Assembly (NCBI GenBank): GCA_944358375.1 | Contig: CALVQT010000005.1 | Location: 1-64,000 of the forward strand | Reading direction: 5' to 3' | DNA length: 64,000 nt | Source of the DNA: an uncultured Bacilli bacterium | GTDB taxonomy: Bacteria > Bacillota_I > Bacilli_A > RF39 > UBA660 | Shown here: positions 37,549-45,861 of the stretch, piece after piece | Numbering within the stretch: position 1 is the first letter of the stretch | How the letters are laid out: each line of letters starts with the position of its first letter | Made by a program: the position numbers and the translations under genes | Notes under the pieces: model-generated | What the model saw: the letters and a program-made list of their open reading frames with translations, nothing else | Told to the model about the DNA's origin: nothing | Database searches by the model: none

Positions 37549-38697
37549 TTGAATAATAAACATAAAAAAATAATTAGTATTCTGTTATTGTTAGTAATCT
37601 ATTTATTTATTACTAAGATATATATTTATCCAAATTATATAAAATATTTAGAATACATTACTTCAGCATTTTTAATAATAATTGTTTTTATAGCCATTAA
37701 TATTTTTGGATTTCAAAAAGATAAAAAAACCGAATTAAAAAAGAATGTTTTAATTCTTGAAATAACAATATTATTTGCTTTTTTTGCAATTTATTATGGA
37801 TTAGGATTGTTCTTAGGATTCCTTAAGTCGTCTTATGCCCATAATTTGTCAGGAATCATTAATAATATTTTACCACTAGCAATACAACTAATTAGTATTG
37901 AAATACTAAGGTATGTTATCATCAATTATGATAGAGAAAGTAAGTTTAATATTAGAATAACTACTATAATTTTATGTATTTTTGAAATAACAATAATGTC
38001 ACTAAGTAAAGATTTAGCTACACTTACAGATCTATTTAAAGTAATAGCTCAGATAGCTTTACCATTGGCAGCAACAAATTATACTATGACTTATTTAACT
38101 CAAAATATAGGATATAGAGCAACAATACTTTATAGACTAATTATTGGAATATATCCATACATTATGCCAATAATACCAGATCTAGGTGATTATTTACGTG
38201 CTGTAAGTAAAATTGGTTTACCTATGTTTTTATTTATTCAAAGCTATCGCATCATTGAAGATTATAAAATAGGAATAGAGTATAACTTTAAAAAAATTAA
38301 CTTTAAAAAGAGTGATATTCCAATAATTGTTTTTCTTGTTATAGTAATTTTTTTAATAAGTGGAAACTTCAGATTTCAGTTATTAAGTATTGGATCAAAT
38401 TCCATGTCTCCGGCAATAGAAAAAGGAGATGCTGTTTTATTAGATAAAAAGAAAATTACTAAAGATTTACAAGAAAATGACATAATTGCTTATTTAAAAA
38501 ATAATCAAATTATCGTTCATAGAATAATAGAGATTGATAAAGATGGAACACAAACAATTTATAAAATAAAAGGTGATGCAAATAATTCAATTGATAATAT
38601 TATCTTGACTAATGATGATATAATAGGGGTAGTTAAACTAAAGATTAAATATATAGGATATCCAAGCGTATTTATTTCTGAAAAATTAAAAAAATAA
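37549..38697 (+). CDS. SipW-type (ER-type) signal peptidase I with extra membrane domain
   Basis: The protein has 382 residues. The last roughly 115 form a signal peptidase of the SipW/S26B kind: GSNSMSPAIEKGDAVL with the catalytic Ser, QIIVHRIIEI with His in place of the Lys of standard type I enzymes, and KGDANNSID with the acidic residue. The first roughly 260 residues carry about seven to eight hydrophobic segments not found in ordinary SipW (about 190 residues in total). In Bacillus SipW processes TasA and TapA. Here the gene is surrounded by three candidate substrates. The start is TTG behind GAGAGGTGA. Confidence 0.85.
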   Translation: MNNKHKKIISILLLLVIYLFITKIYIYPNYIKYLEYITSAFLIIIVFIAINIFGFQKDKKTELKKNVLILEITILFAFFAIYYGLGLFLGFLKSSYAHNLSGIINNILPLAIQLISIEILRYVIINYDRESKFNIRITTIILCIFEITIMSLSKDLATLTDLFKVIAQIALPLAATNYTMTYLTQNIGYRATILYRLIIGIYPYIMPIIPDLGDYLRAVSKIGLPMFLFIQSYRIIEDYKIGIEYNFKKINFKKSDIPIIVFLVIVIFLISGNFRFQLLSIGSNSMSPAIEKGDAVLLDKKKITKDLQENDIIAYLKNNQIIVHRIIEIDKDGTQTIYKIKGDANNSIDNIILTNDDIIGVVKLKIKYIGYPSVFISEKLKK

Positions 38698-38708
38698 GGA
38701 GAGGCATA

Positions 38709-40088
38709 ATGGTTAGTGAATTTAAAATAGACAAAAAAATAATCTATATATTAAGTTTTTTCATATTAGTTATAAGTGTAAGTGTTGCTTATAGCTATAT
38801 TAATAGTGATTTGAATTATTCTTCCAATGTATCAATGAATTCACATAAAACAAGCACTAATAATCTCTATGATATGATATCATATTACGCAACACCAGAT
38901 AATATGCCAAGTAAACATTTGACTAGTAACTCTATTAATTTTTATAATTCATCATCAGAAACAAATGGTAAAGGAATATATACTATAGCAAGTACTTTAG
39001 GTAACACTTATCCTATACATTATTATAGAGGAAATGTTGATAATAATAATGTAAAGTTTGCTGGATATTGTTGGCAGATAGTTAGAACAAGTGATACTGG
39101 TGGAATAAAAATAATTTATAATGGAACATATAGTGATGATACAAAATGCAATAATACTGGAGAAAATAGTGTATTGACAATAGCTAAATATAATTCCAGT
39201 CATTCGCCAAATTATGTTGGATATATGTCTGGAAAACTTTATAAAACTAATACTATTTCAAAAGAAAACTTAAATAAAAAATATTTATTTTCTAATGATG
39301 TTACTTGGAATGGTACAAAATATACTTTAGTTGATACAATAGAGACAACTGGAGATTGGACTATTGATTATACTTCTGTAAATAATGCTCATCATTATAC
39401 TTGTCTACTTGATTCAACAGCTCTCTCTTGTTCTACAGTCTATTATTTTCAATATTCAGATTCTGAAAATGGTTATTATACTATTTTAGAAGAAGGAGAA
39501 AAAATAGAAGATGCTTGGGCTAAAGCCATGGAAAATGAAACAGATTCTTCTATAAAACAATATGTAGAAAATTGGTATGCCGAATCTTTGTTAGATTATC
39601 AATCGTATATAGAAGATACAATTTATTGTAATAATCGTAAAACTACATCATCATGGAATAAAGATAAAAATTTAAATGAGAGTGACAAAATTATTCATTT
39701 TGATTCTAGCAGAAAGAATCTTTTAAAAGAAAATATTAATATTGATTTAACATGTGATCAAAAAGATTCTTTTACAGTAAGCGATACTATTGGTAATGGT
39801 AAGAATAAATATCCAATTGGTTTAATTACATTTGATGAAGCAATTTTAAGTGGAGTAGGCGATAATACTACAAGCTCTTATATATTTACAGGAACACCAT
39901 TTTTTACCATGTCGCCACATCATTACAATAATACAGGTTTTTCTCATGTCTTTTATATAACAGGTTTAGGACATGATGAAATGAATGTTGGTATAGCACA
40001 AGGATATCGTCCAGTAATATCTTTAAAAAATACAACAACTTTCCAGTCAGGAAATGGAACTGCAAGTGATCCATATATAATAAATTAA
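38709..40088 (+). CDS. Surface protein, predicted SipW substrate 2
   Basis: A 459-residue protein. An N-terminal helix (about 11-29) ends in SVAYSYINSDLNYSSNVSMN, a likely signal for the SipW-type enzyme encoded just before it. The TasA-like sandwich is missing. Instead the protein passes almost at once into the domain shared with the 35707 protein: SSETNGKGIY, YYRGNVDNNNVKFAGYCWQIV and GGIKIIYNGTY, with a terminal block FFTMSPHH and RPVISLKNTTTFQSGNGTAS. It is rich in Ser, Thr, Asn and Tyr, as expected for a wall-exposed protein. No LPXTG sorting signal is present. The ribosome site AGGAGAGG lies between the two genes. Confidence 0.65.
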   Translation: MVSEFKIDKKIIYILSFFILVISVSVAYSYINSDLNYSSNVSMNSHKTSTNNLYDMISYYATPDNMPSKHLTSNSINFYNSSSETNGKGIYTIASTLGNTYPIHYYRGNVDNNNVKFAGYCWQIVRTSDTGGIKIIYNGTYSDDTKCNNTGENSVLTIAKYNSSHSPNYVGYMSGKLYKTNTISKENLNKKYLFSNDVTWNGTKYTLVDTIETTGDWTIDYTSVNNAHHYTCLLDSTALSCSTVYYFQYSDSENGYYTILEEGEKIEDAWAKAMENETDSSIKQYVENWYAESLLDYQSYIEDTIYCNNRKTTSSWNKDKNLNESDKIIHFDSSRKNLLKENINIDLTCDQKDSFTVSDTIGNGKNKYPIGLITFDEAILSGVGDNTTSSYIFTGTPFFTMSPHHYNNTGFSHVFYITGLGHDEMNVGIAQGYRPVISLKNTTTFQSGNGTASDPYIIN

Positions 40089-40112
40089 TAAAAAATAAAA
40101 AGGAGTAAGATT

Positions 40113-41618
40113 ATGTTAAAGAAAAGAAGAAATAGAAATATAAAAACACCTAAATATTTTTATGTACTTATACTTTTTCTTAACCTATTTCTTGGGGTGG
40201 GTTACTCAATTCTTAATTCTAATTTAAGACTGGAAGGAAGAGTAATTGCTACTGGAAATAATTGGAATATTATTTTTGAAAATATTACATATAACACAGA
40301 TAATTTTACTCAAAATAAAGTTGTAAATATAACGAATGGAACAAGTTTAAATTTCTCATTAAACTTAATAAACCCTGGAGATAAATATGAGTTTACATTT
40401 GATATAAAAAATAAAGGTACACTAGATGCATTAATAAAATCTTTAAATATTGATCAGTTAACTGAAGAACAAAAAGTTTATCTTGAATATAAAGTTACCT
40501 ATTTAGATGGTTCAGAAATAGAAGTAAATGATTTATTAAAAAAAGGTGAGAGCAAAAAAGTAAAAGTAACATTAAGATATAAAAATTTAAGAGCAACAGA
40601 TCTTCTGCCAACTGAAGATGTAAACTTAAATTTAAATATTGGTATAAATTATTATCAGCCTCAAGAAGAAAAGTATAATGTTACTTTAATTCATAATTCT
40701 GAAACTAAAAATTATACAACTAAAAATATTTCTCAAGAATTAAGTTTGAATGATATTAATATAAAAGAAAATGATAAAGTGATAGCATGTAATAATGGAA
40801 CAGTTCCGACAACAGATGATAATGGATTAATAACTATAAAACATATAAAACAAGATACTATTTGCCGAATAGAAAGTTCTCTAAAACAAGGTATTGAAAA
40901 TTCAGATACTACAAAAAATAATCTTACACTATTAAATGACGAAATAAACATCGAACCTATAAGTATAATAGTAGAAGAAAATAAAAATATTGCTATTAAC
41001 TTAAATGGTAAAACTAATAAATTTAATAGTAATACAGATGTTAGTTATATCAAAAATAACGGACATTTATATATTTTTGATACTACAAGTATCGGTAAGT
41101 TACAGACTGATTATCGATTAATTACTAATAATGAAAAAGGAATATTGATAATTGATGGTGGAAACTATATTAGAAGCTTAGAATCTAACAATAGCAAAGA
41201 TGGTGGAGTAATAGCATCTTCAGGATATACTATTGTAAAAAATGCAACTATTCAAACAGATAACGCATATGCAGTATATTCTAGTGGAGGAATTGTTCAA
41301 ATAGATAATTGTACTATTAATAGAACAGGAACAGAGTCAAATGGAGTAATAGTATTATATAGTAATCAAAGCAATATTAATATATACAATTCTAATATAA
41401 CTTCTGTTAGTTCATATCCTATTAAGGCTTATTCACAAGAATCAAGTTCAATATATATCTGTAATTCTAAAATAAGAGCAAACGATAGTACCGACATTCA
41501 AATAGAAAACAATAAAAATAGTATATTTTATTCAAATAATACAATTTTTAGTAATGGAACAAATAATCCAGTAGCAATAGGGCATCCAATCAGAAATGAA
41601 ATTGCTTGTAAAGAGTAA
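40113..41618 (+). CDS. TasA/camelysin-like head on a beta-helix surface protein, predicted SipW substrate 3
   Basis: A 501-residue protein. The N-terminal segment FLNLFLGVGYSILNSNLRLEG resembles the signal of the 35707 protein. Residues 40-185 form the same type of sandwich (LINPGDKYEFTFDIKNKGTLDA). A short Cys-containing linker follows. From about 260 the sequence is a series of short strands with Asn and Gly turns (INLNGKTNKF, LIIDGGNYI, VKNATIQTDNAYAVYSSGG, IYNSNITS), the pattern of a right-handed parallel beta-helix as in adhesins or polysaccharide-active enzymes. Catalytic residues cannot be assigned. It is the last gene of the module and is followed by a terminator. Confidence 0.65.
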   Translation: MLKKRRNRNIKTPKYFYVLILFLNLFLGVGYSILNSNLRLEGRVIATGNNWNIIFENITYNTDNFTQNKVVNITNGTSLNFSLNLINPGDKYEFTFDIKNKGTLDALIKSLNIDQLTEEQKVYLEYKVTYLDGSEIEVNDLLKKGESKKVKVTLRYKNLRATDLLPTEDVNLNLNIGINYYQPQEEKYNVTLIHNSETKNYTTKNISQELSLNDINIKENDKVIACNNGTVPTTDDNGLITIKHIKQDTICRIESSLKQGIENSDTTKNNLTLLNDEINIEPISIIVEENKNIAINLNGKTNKFNSNTDVSYIKNNGHLYIFDTTSIGKLQTDYRLITNNEKGILIIDGGNYIRSLESNNSKDGGVIASSGYTIVKNATIQTDNAYAVYSSGGIVQIDNCTINRTGTESNGVIVLYSNQSNINIYNSNITSVSSYPIKAYSQESSSIYICNSKIRANDSTDIQIENNKNSIFYSNNTIFSNGTNNPVAIGHPIRNEIACKE

Positions 41619-41619
41619 T

Positions 41620-41650
41620 AAAAGATTAAATATTTTTATTTAATCTTTTT
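41620..41650 (+). terminator. Rho-independent terminator closing the secretion module
   Basis: A 12-bp stem (41620-41631 with 41638-41649) is followed by T. It starts directly after the stop codon. Confidence 0.8.
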
Positions 41651-41680
41651 ATATGCTAAAATATTTAAGAGGTGTAGTTT

Positions 41681-42337
41681 ATGAAGTTAAATGATCTAAA
41701 TATTGAATATGATAAATTACAAAAAAAATATGGTGAATCAACCTTAAACTCTATCTATAATGGAGGTTGTTCTAAAAATCCAGATTATTGTTTCGTTTTT
41801 ATGAATCCAACAGGTAGAAATATAGCTTCATTACCTAATTGGCATGGTCCAAGATCACCATGGTTAGGAACAAAAAATATTTGGGATTTATTTTTTGCAA
41901 TTAACTTATTTGATGAAGAATTATACAAAAAGATAAAAAGTATGAAACCAGATGAATGGACTGAATCATTTGCTAAAGAAGTTTACAAACATATAAAATC
42001 AAAGAAAATTTTTATAACAAATCTCGCTAAATGTACACAAATAGATGCAAGAGTATTAAGCAATGCTATATTTAGAGAATATTTAAGTTTATTTGAGGAA
42101 GAAATAAAATTAGTTAATCCCAAAACTATTATTTTATTCGGAAATCAGGTAAGTTCTATATTTTTAAATGAAAAAATCTCTGTATCACAATCAAGAAAAA
42201 AACTTTATAAAAAGAAAATAGGTAACAAAGAATTTGATTGTTATGTAGTGTTTTATCCAATAGGTAATGGAAGATTTAATATAGATAAATCAATAGAAGA
42301 TATTAAATGGATTATGAATCAAAAGGAGAAGATATGA
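41681..42337 (+). CDS. Uracil-DNA glycosylase superfamily protein
   Basis: A 218-residue protein. FVFMNPTGRNIASLPNWHGPRSPW resembles the first UDG block. ITNLAKCTQ and TIILFGNQVS match the core strands, and FYPIGNGRFN stands where the usual HPS-type loop lies. This fits the UDG fold, near the group of single-domain proteins that act on uracil or related bases, but activity is not assured because key catalytic residues differ. GAGGTG precedes the ATG. TGC-TAAAAT at 41654-41662 may be its promoter. The 3' end overlaps the region of the ispH start. Confidence 0.65.
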   Translation: MKLNDLNIEYDKLQKKYGESTLNSIYNGGCSKNPDYCFVFMNPTGRNIASLPNWHGPRSPWLGTKNIWDLFFAINLFDEELYKKIKSMKPDEWTESFAKEVYKHIKSKKIFITNLAKCTQIDARVLSNAIFREYLSLFEEEIKLVNPKTIILFGNQVSSIFLNEKISVSQSRKKLYKKKIGNKEFDCYVVFYPIGNGRFNIDKSIEDIKWIMNQKEKI

Positions 42338-43182
42338 TTATATTAGGTAAATATGCTGGTTTTTGCGGTGGAGTTAGTAATTCAGTAAATCAAACAATTG
42401 AATCATTAAAAAAGTATAAAGAATTATATTGTTTGGGAGAATTAGTTCACAATAGTCAAGTAATCAAAAGTCTAGAAGAAAAAGGTTTAAAAATAATAAA
42501 TGATTTAGATGAAGTTAAAGATAATTCTAATGTTATTATTAGAGCTCATGGAGTTACTAAAGAAATATATGAAAAAGCTCACAAGAAAAATATAAATCTT
42601 ATTGATTTAACATGTCCTAAAGTATTAAAAATACACAATAATGTAGAAAACTATAAAAATAACAATTATTTTATACTATTAGTAGGTAATAAAAATCATC
42701 CAGAGGTATTAGGAACTATAAGTTTTTGTGGAGAGAAGAGTATAGTTTTAGAAGATATAAGTGAGTTAGAAAAAGTATTTCATTTGATTGAACAAAACAA
42801 TTATCAACATATAGTAGTATTCGCTCAAACAACATATAAAGAATCTTTATTTAATGAGATAACCACAAAATTAAAAGAAAGATATCCAAATAGAAATATT
42901 CTTATTGAAAATACAATATGTAATGCAACACATTTAAGGCAAGAAGAATGTCGTGAAATTTCTAAAGATTGTGATTGCATGATTATTATAGGTGGAAAAA
43001 ATTCATCTAATACTAGAAAACTTTATGAAATTAGCTGTGAGTATTGCAGTAATACTTACCTAATTGAAACATTCAAAGAACTTAATACAACAAGCATTAA
43101 AAACTATAATAAAATTGGTATTATGGCAGGAGCATCTACTCCTAAGGAAAGTATTCAAGAAGTTATCGATAAAATATCATAA
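42334..43182 (+). CDS. ispH: 4-hydroxy-3-methylbut-2-enyl diphosphate reductase
   Basis: A 282-residue iron-sulfur enzyme of the last step of the MEP isoprenoid pathway. All family blocks are present in order: KYAGFCGGVSN (first cluster Cys), LVHNSQVIKSLEEKGL, IRAHGVTKE, DLTCPKV (second Cys), GNKNHPEVLGT, FAQTTY, ENTICNATHLRQEE (third Cys), GGKNSSNTRKL and MAGASTPKESI. It makes isopentenyl and dimethylallyl diphosphate, the source of the polyprenyl carriers used by the polysaccharide locus. AAGGAG at 42323-42328 fixes the start. The gene overlaps the end of the preceding one by four bases. Confidence 0.95.
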   Translation: MIILGKYAGFCGGVSNSVNQTIESLKKYKELYCLGELVHNSQVIKSLEEKGLKIINDLDEVKDNSNVIIRAHGVTKEIYEKAHKKNINLIDLTCPKVLKIHNNVENYKNNNYFILLVGNKNHPEVLGTISFCGEKSIVLEDISELEKVFHLIEQNNYQHIVVFAQTTYKESLFNEITTKLKERYPNRNILIENTICNATHLRQEECREISKDCDCMIIIGGKNSSNTRKLYEISCEYCSNTYLIETFKELNTTSIKNYNKIGIMAGASTPKESIQEVIDKIS

Positions 43183-43206
43183 AAAAAAGCTCTAAGAGCT
43201 TTTTTT
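43182..43206. terminator. Bidirectional terminator between ispH and LCP gene
   Basis: AAAAAAAGCTC, a TAA loop and GAGCTTTTTTT form a perfect hairpin with runs on both sides, between convergent genes. Confidence 0.88.
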
Positions 43207-45057
43207 AGTTTCATCTAAAGAATTATCGTTTTCCTCATTATTTTTATTATCATCAATAGTTAAATCTTCTTCGGGTAATTCATCTTGTTCAATGTTTTCA
43301 TTATCTTCTAGTGAATCATCATTAATTTGATCATCTTCTGATGTTTCACCATCTGTAGGCTTCTCTCCATTACTTCCTAGTTCACCATCACCATCAGGAG
43401 CTACTTCTGTCGGTTTATCATTAGTTGCATCATTTGTATTTTCTTCTACAATAGTATTGTTATCATTACTATTATTATTACTATTATTTGGTGGATAATA
43501 CGGAGGTTTATAAGGAGTTTCAATAACAGTAGAAGAATGTGAAGCGTCAGCTAAATCGGCATCATCAATTTCAATATTAGGAATCTCTCCATTTAGTATA
43601 TCTTTTATATAACCTTCAGCATAATTAATACTTTCAGTATTAGGAATCATTACATATAATGGCATAGAACCTCCTGAATAAGTAGTTCTACTAGCATCAC
43701 TTCCATCTAAAGCATAATTATATATATTAAATTTACCATTATTGTTTAATATATATTTAATTATACTTACAATACTATCATTTGATATATTAGTTAAAAA
43801 AGTACCATTTAAAGCTTTCAATATATCATTATATTTAATTAATACTTGTGGTGTAGCAACTTTATTAATAACAGCTTTTAGCATTCTAGTTTGATTAATA
43901 CCTCTTTGTCTATCACCCTCACTAAAATTTTTTCTAGCTCTTACAAATTGCAAGGCCATTTCACCACTAGTAATATGGTTATAACCTTTACTAAATGTAT
44001 AAGAAGTTCCAATTGTTTGATCATAAACACCTGTTGTAAATGAATAATCACTATAAACATCCAAAGGCAATAAATATTCGATAGCTTTCATAAAAGTAGT
44101 AAAATTGAATTTAACAAAATAATCAACATTTACATTTAAAATATTACCAATACTATTAGCAGCAACTTCACTACCATAAATAGATATATGAGTTAATTTA
44201 TCATATGCACCAATACCATCAATTGTAATATAATAATCTCTTGGAATAGATAATAAAAGTATTTGCTTTGTATTTAAATTAACTACTACTAACATATTAA
44301 CATCACTTCTAGATGCTTCACTAACAGAACTAGCATAAGAATCTTGACCACTTACGTAAATAGCAAAAGCACCTTTTTCTAAGTCTATATCTTTAGTATT
44401 TTTAGAATTATCTACTTTTATTTTAAATTTATAAATAGTTTTGGTTTTCTCTTTGAAACTATCAACTATATTAGTTTCATCTAATTCATCATTATTATCA
44501 ATAATATCTAAATAAGAATCTAAAATCATTATAGAATCAATTTGACCATCTATTAATGAATCTTTTAAATCTTCAATAGTAGAATAGCCAATATATTCCG
44601 CATCAATTTTTGTACTTAATTTTTTTTGAGCTTCCTCATGGTATTTATCACTTTGATAATATCCGATTAATTTTTTATCAAGATCATCTATTTTATTGTA
44701 CTCACTTTCTTTAGTGACCATAACAGAATACTCTACATAAGAATCAGTTGAAAACATATTTTGTACGGAAGAAAATAAATTCAATAAAATTATTGATAAA
44801 ATTATGAATATAATTCCCAATAGTGTACTTATAACGCTAAATACAATTTTAACTTTTTTCTTTCCTTTTCTTATCACAAAAAAATTTAAAATAATTAGTA
44901 ATAACAAAAAAATAGCTATAGGTATTATATATTTTAAAGATAAAATATTAATATTTACTAATACAATAAATAAATATAAGCAAGTGATTATAAAGAATAT
45001 AAACAAATCTAAATATATGTTCTTAAATTTTATAAAAAAGCTTTTAAAATTTTTCAT
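43192..45057 (-). CDS. LytR-CpsA-Psr (LCP) family ligase with acidic tail
   Basis: A 621-residue protein. Three to four membrane helices lie in the first 100 residues. An outer region of about 110 residues follows (VMVTKESEYNKIDDLDKKLIGYY and later), which resembles part of a solute-binding fold. The LCP domain spans about 225-430, with SRSDVNMLVVVN, LLLSIPRDYYI, YDKLTHISIYG and LQFVRARKNFSEGDRQRG (the Arg-rich lipid phosphate site). The last roughly 100 residues are low-complexity, very rich in Asp, Glu, Asn and Pro. LCP enzymes join teichoic acids or capsule to peptidoglycan, so this is a candidate last step for the polymer made in the first 25 kb. AAGGAG precedes the ATG. Confidence 0.9.
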   Translation of the reverse strand: MKNFKSFFIKFKNIYLDLFIFFIITCLYLFIVLVNINILSLKYIIPIAIFLLLLIILNFFVIRKGKKKVKIVFSVISTLLGIIFIILSIILLNLFSSVQNMFSTDSYVEYSVMVTKESEYNKIDDLDKKLIGYYQSDKYHEEAQKKLSTKIDAEYIGYSTIEDLKDSLIDGQIDSIMILDSYLDIIDNNDELDETNIVDSFKEKTKTIYKFKIKVDNSKNTKDIDLEKGAFAIYVSGQDSYASSVSEASRSDVNMLVVVNLNTKQILLLSIPRDYYITIDGIGAYDKLTHISIYGSEVAANSIGNILNVNVDYFVKFNFTTFMKAIEYLLPLDVYSDYSFTTGVYDQTIGTSYTFSKGYNHITSGEMALQFVRARKNFSEGDRQRGINQTRMLKAVINKVATPQVLIKYNDILKALNGTFLTNISNDSIVSIIKYILNNNGKFNIYNYALDGSDASRTTYSGGSMPLYVMIPNTESINYAEGYIKDILNGEIPNIEIDDADLADASHSSTVIETPYKPPYYPPNNSNNNSNDNNTIVEENTNDATNDKPTEVAPDGDGELGSNGEKPTDGETSEDDQINDDSLEDNENIEQDELPEEDLTIDDNKNNEENDNSLDETKKSS

Positions 45058-45084
45058 AGTTCAACTCCTTTATTCATAAATTTA

Positions 45085-45090
45085 ATTATA
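45085..45090 (-). promoter_or_regulatory. -10 box for LCP gene
   Basis: TATAAT on the minus strand, about 30 bases before the LCP start codon, directly after the terminator of the regulator gene. Confidence 0.5.
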
Positions 45091-45093
45091 CTA

Positions 45094-45114
45094 TAAAAAA
45101 AGAATATTTTCTTT
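45094..45114 (-). terminator. Weak terminator after Crp/Fnr gene
   Basis: On the minus strand AAAGAA and TTCTTT pair around AATA and run into five U. The stem is only 6 bp, so some readthrough into the LCP gene is possible. Confidence 0.5.
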
Positions 45115-45115
45115 A

Positions 45116-45745
45116 TTAATAAAGAAGTTTCACACGTTTTTTGTCTATTTGAATAAATCCTTCTGTTTTTAAATACTTAAGTTCTCTGGTCATAGCAGAT
45201 CTATCTACACTTAAATAATTAGCTAGTTCAATAAAAGAATATGGTAAATTAAAAATTTTTGAACCTTTCTTTTGAGATATAATTCTAAAATATTCTAGTA
45301 ATTTATCTCGTGTAGAGCGCTTTGTTAGTATTTCAATGTGTTCATTTTTAGCATTTAATTGACTAGCCATTAATTTTATTAAATTTTGCATAAAAGTTAT
45401 ATATGAGTCTGATTTTGTAATTTCACTTTCTGTTATATTATCATAATCAATATAAGTTATTACTGACTTTTCTTTAGTAACACAAGTACATTCTTCACTA
45501 TTAATGGAAGAAATTAAATTTCCAAATATATCATTTTCCTTTAATTCATCAATAATAGTACTATTTCCGTTATAGTCATTAAAAATTATCTGTAAACTTC
45601 CAATGTCAACAATTCCTATAAAATTATCCTTGTTTACATTTGACAAAATATTTACACCCTTACCATATGGTACAGTTTGAGCTTTAAGTAATTTCAACAA
45701 TTTTTCTTTATTTCGCTCTGAAATATTTTCAAATAAATTTTGCAT
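45116..45745 (-). CDS. Crp/Fnr family transcription regulator
   Basis: A 209-residue protein with the two-domain plan of the family. Residues 1-115 form a cyclic-nucleotide-binding-like barrel (NFIGIVDIGSLQII, LKENDIFGNLISSINSE), followed by a long dimer helix (about 118-150) and a winged helix with SFIELANYLSVDRSAMTRELKYLKTEGFI. The four-Cys cluster of FNR is absent; two Cys lie at ECTCV, so the signal is unknown. It is transcribed away from nrdD, with an 18-base palindrome in the shared region, which makes it the likely regulator of the anaerobic ribonucleotide reductase operon. AGAGGTGAT precedes the ATG. Confidence 0.85.
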   Translation of the reverse strand: MQNLFENISERNKEKLLKLLKAQTVPYGKGVNILSNVNKDNFIGIVDIGSLQIIFNDYNGNSTIIDELKENDIFGNLISSINSEECTCVTKEKSVITYIDYDNITESEITKSDSYITFMQNLIKLMASQLNAKNEHIEILTKRSTRDKLLEYFRIISQKKGSKIFNLPYSFIELANYLSVDRSAMTRELKYLKTEGFIQIDKKRVKLLY

Positions 45746-45766
45746 AAAAATATCACCTCTAAAATA

Positions 45767-45795
45767 ACTTTAACAAAAAATGTAAAATGTTGCAA
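45767..45795 (-). promoter_or_regulatory. Promoter of the Crp/Fnr gene
   Basis: On the minus strand TTGCAA (45795-45790) and TAAAGT (45772-45767) are 17 bases apart, with TG before the -10. The -35 box lies inside the palindrome, so a bound regulator would block its own gene. Confidence 0.55.
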
Positions 45796-45804
45796 ATGCA
45801 ACAT
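45787..45804. promoter_or_regulatory. Perfect palindrome, predicted Crp/Fnr operator
   Basis: ATGTTGCA-AA-TGCAACAT reads the same on both strands. Its centre (45795.5) is 41.5 bases before the start of transcription predicted for nrdD, the classic position for class II activation by Crp/Fnr proteins. Confidence 0.7.
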
Positions 45805-45824
45805 AAAAAAATAAATAAAAAATG

Positions 45825-45830
45825 TATAAT
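45825..45830 (+). promoter_or_regulatory. -10 box of nrdD promoter
   Basis: TATAAT. The -35 position (45802-45807, CATAAA) is poor, which fits a promoter that needs an activator. The predicted first base of the transcript is near 45837. Confidence 0.6.
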
Positions 45831-45861
45831 GGTCTTGTCATTAGAAAAAGAGGTGTAGTTT

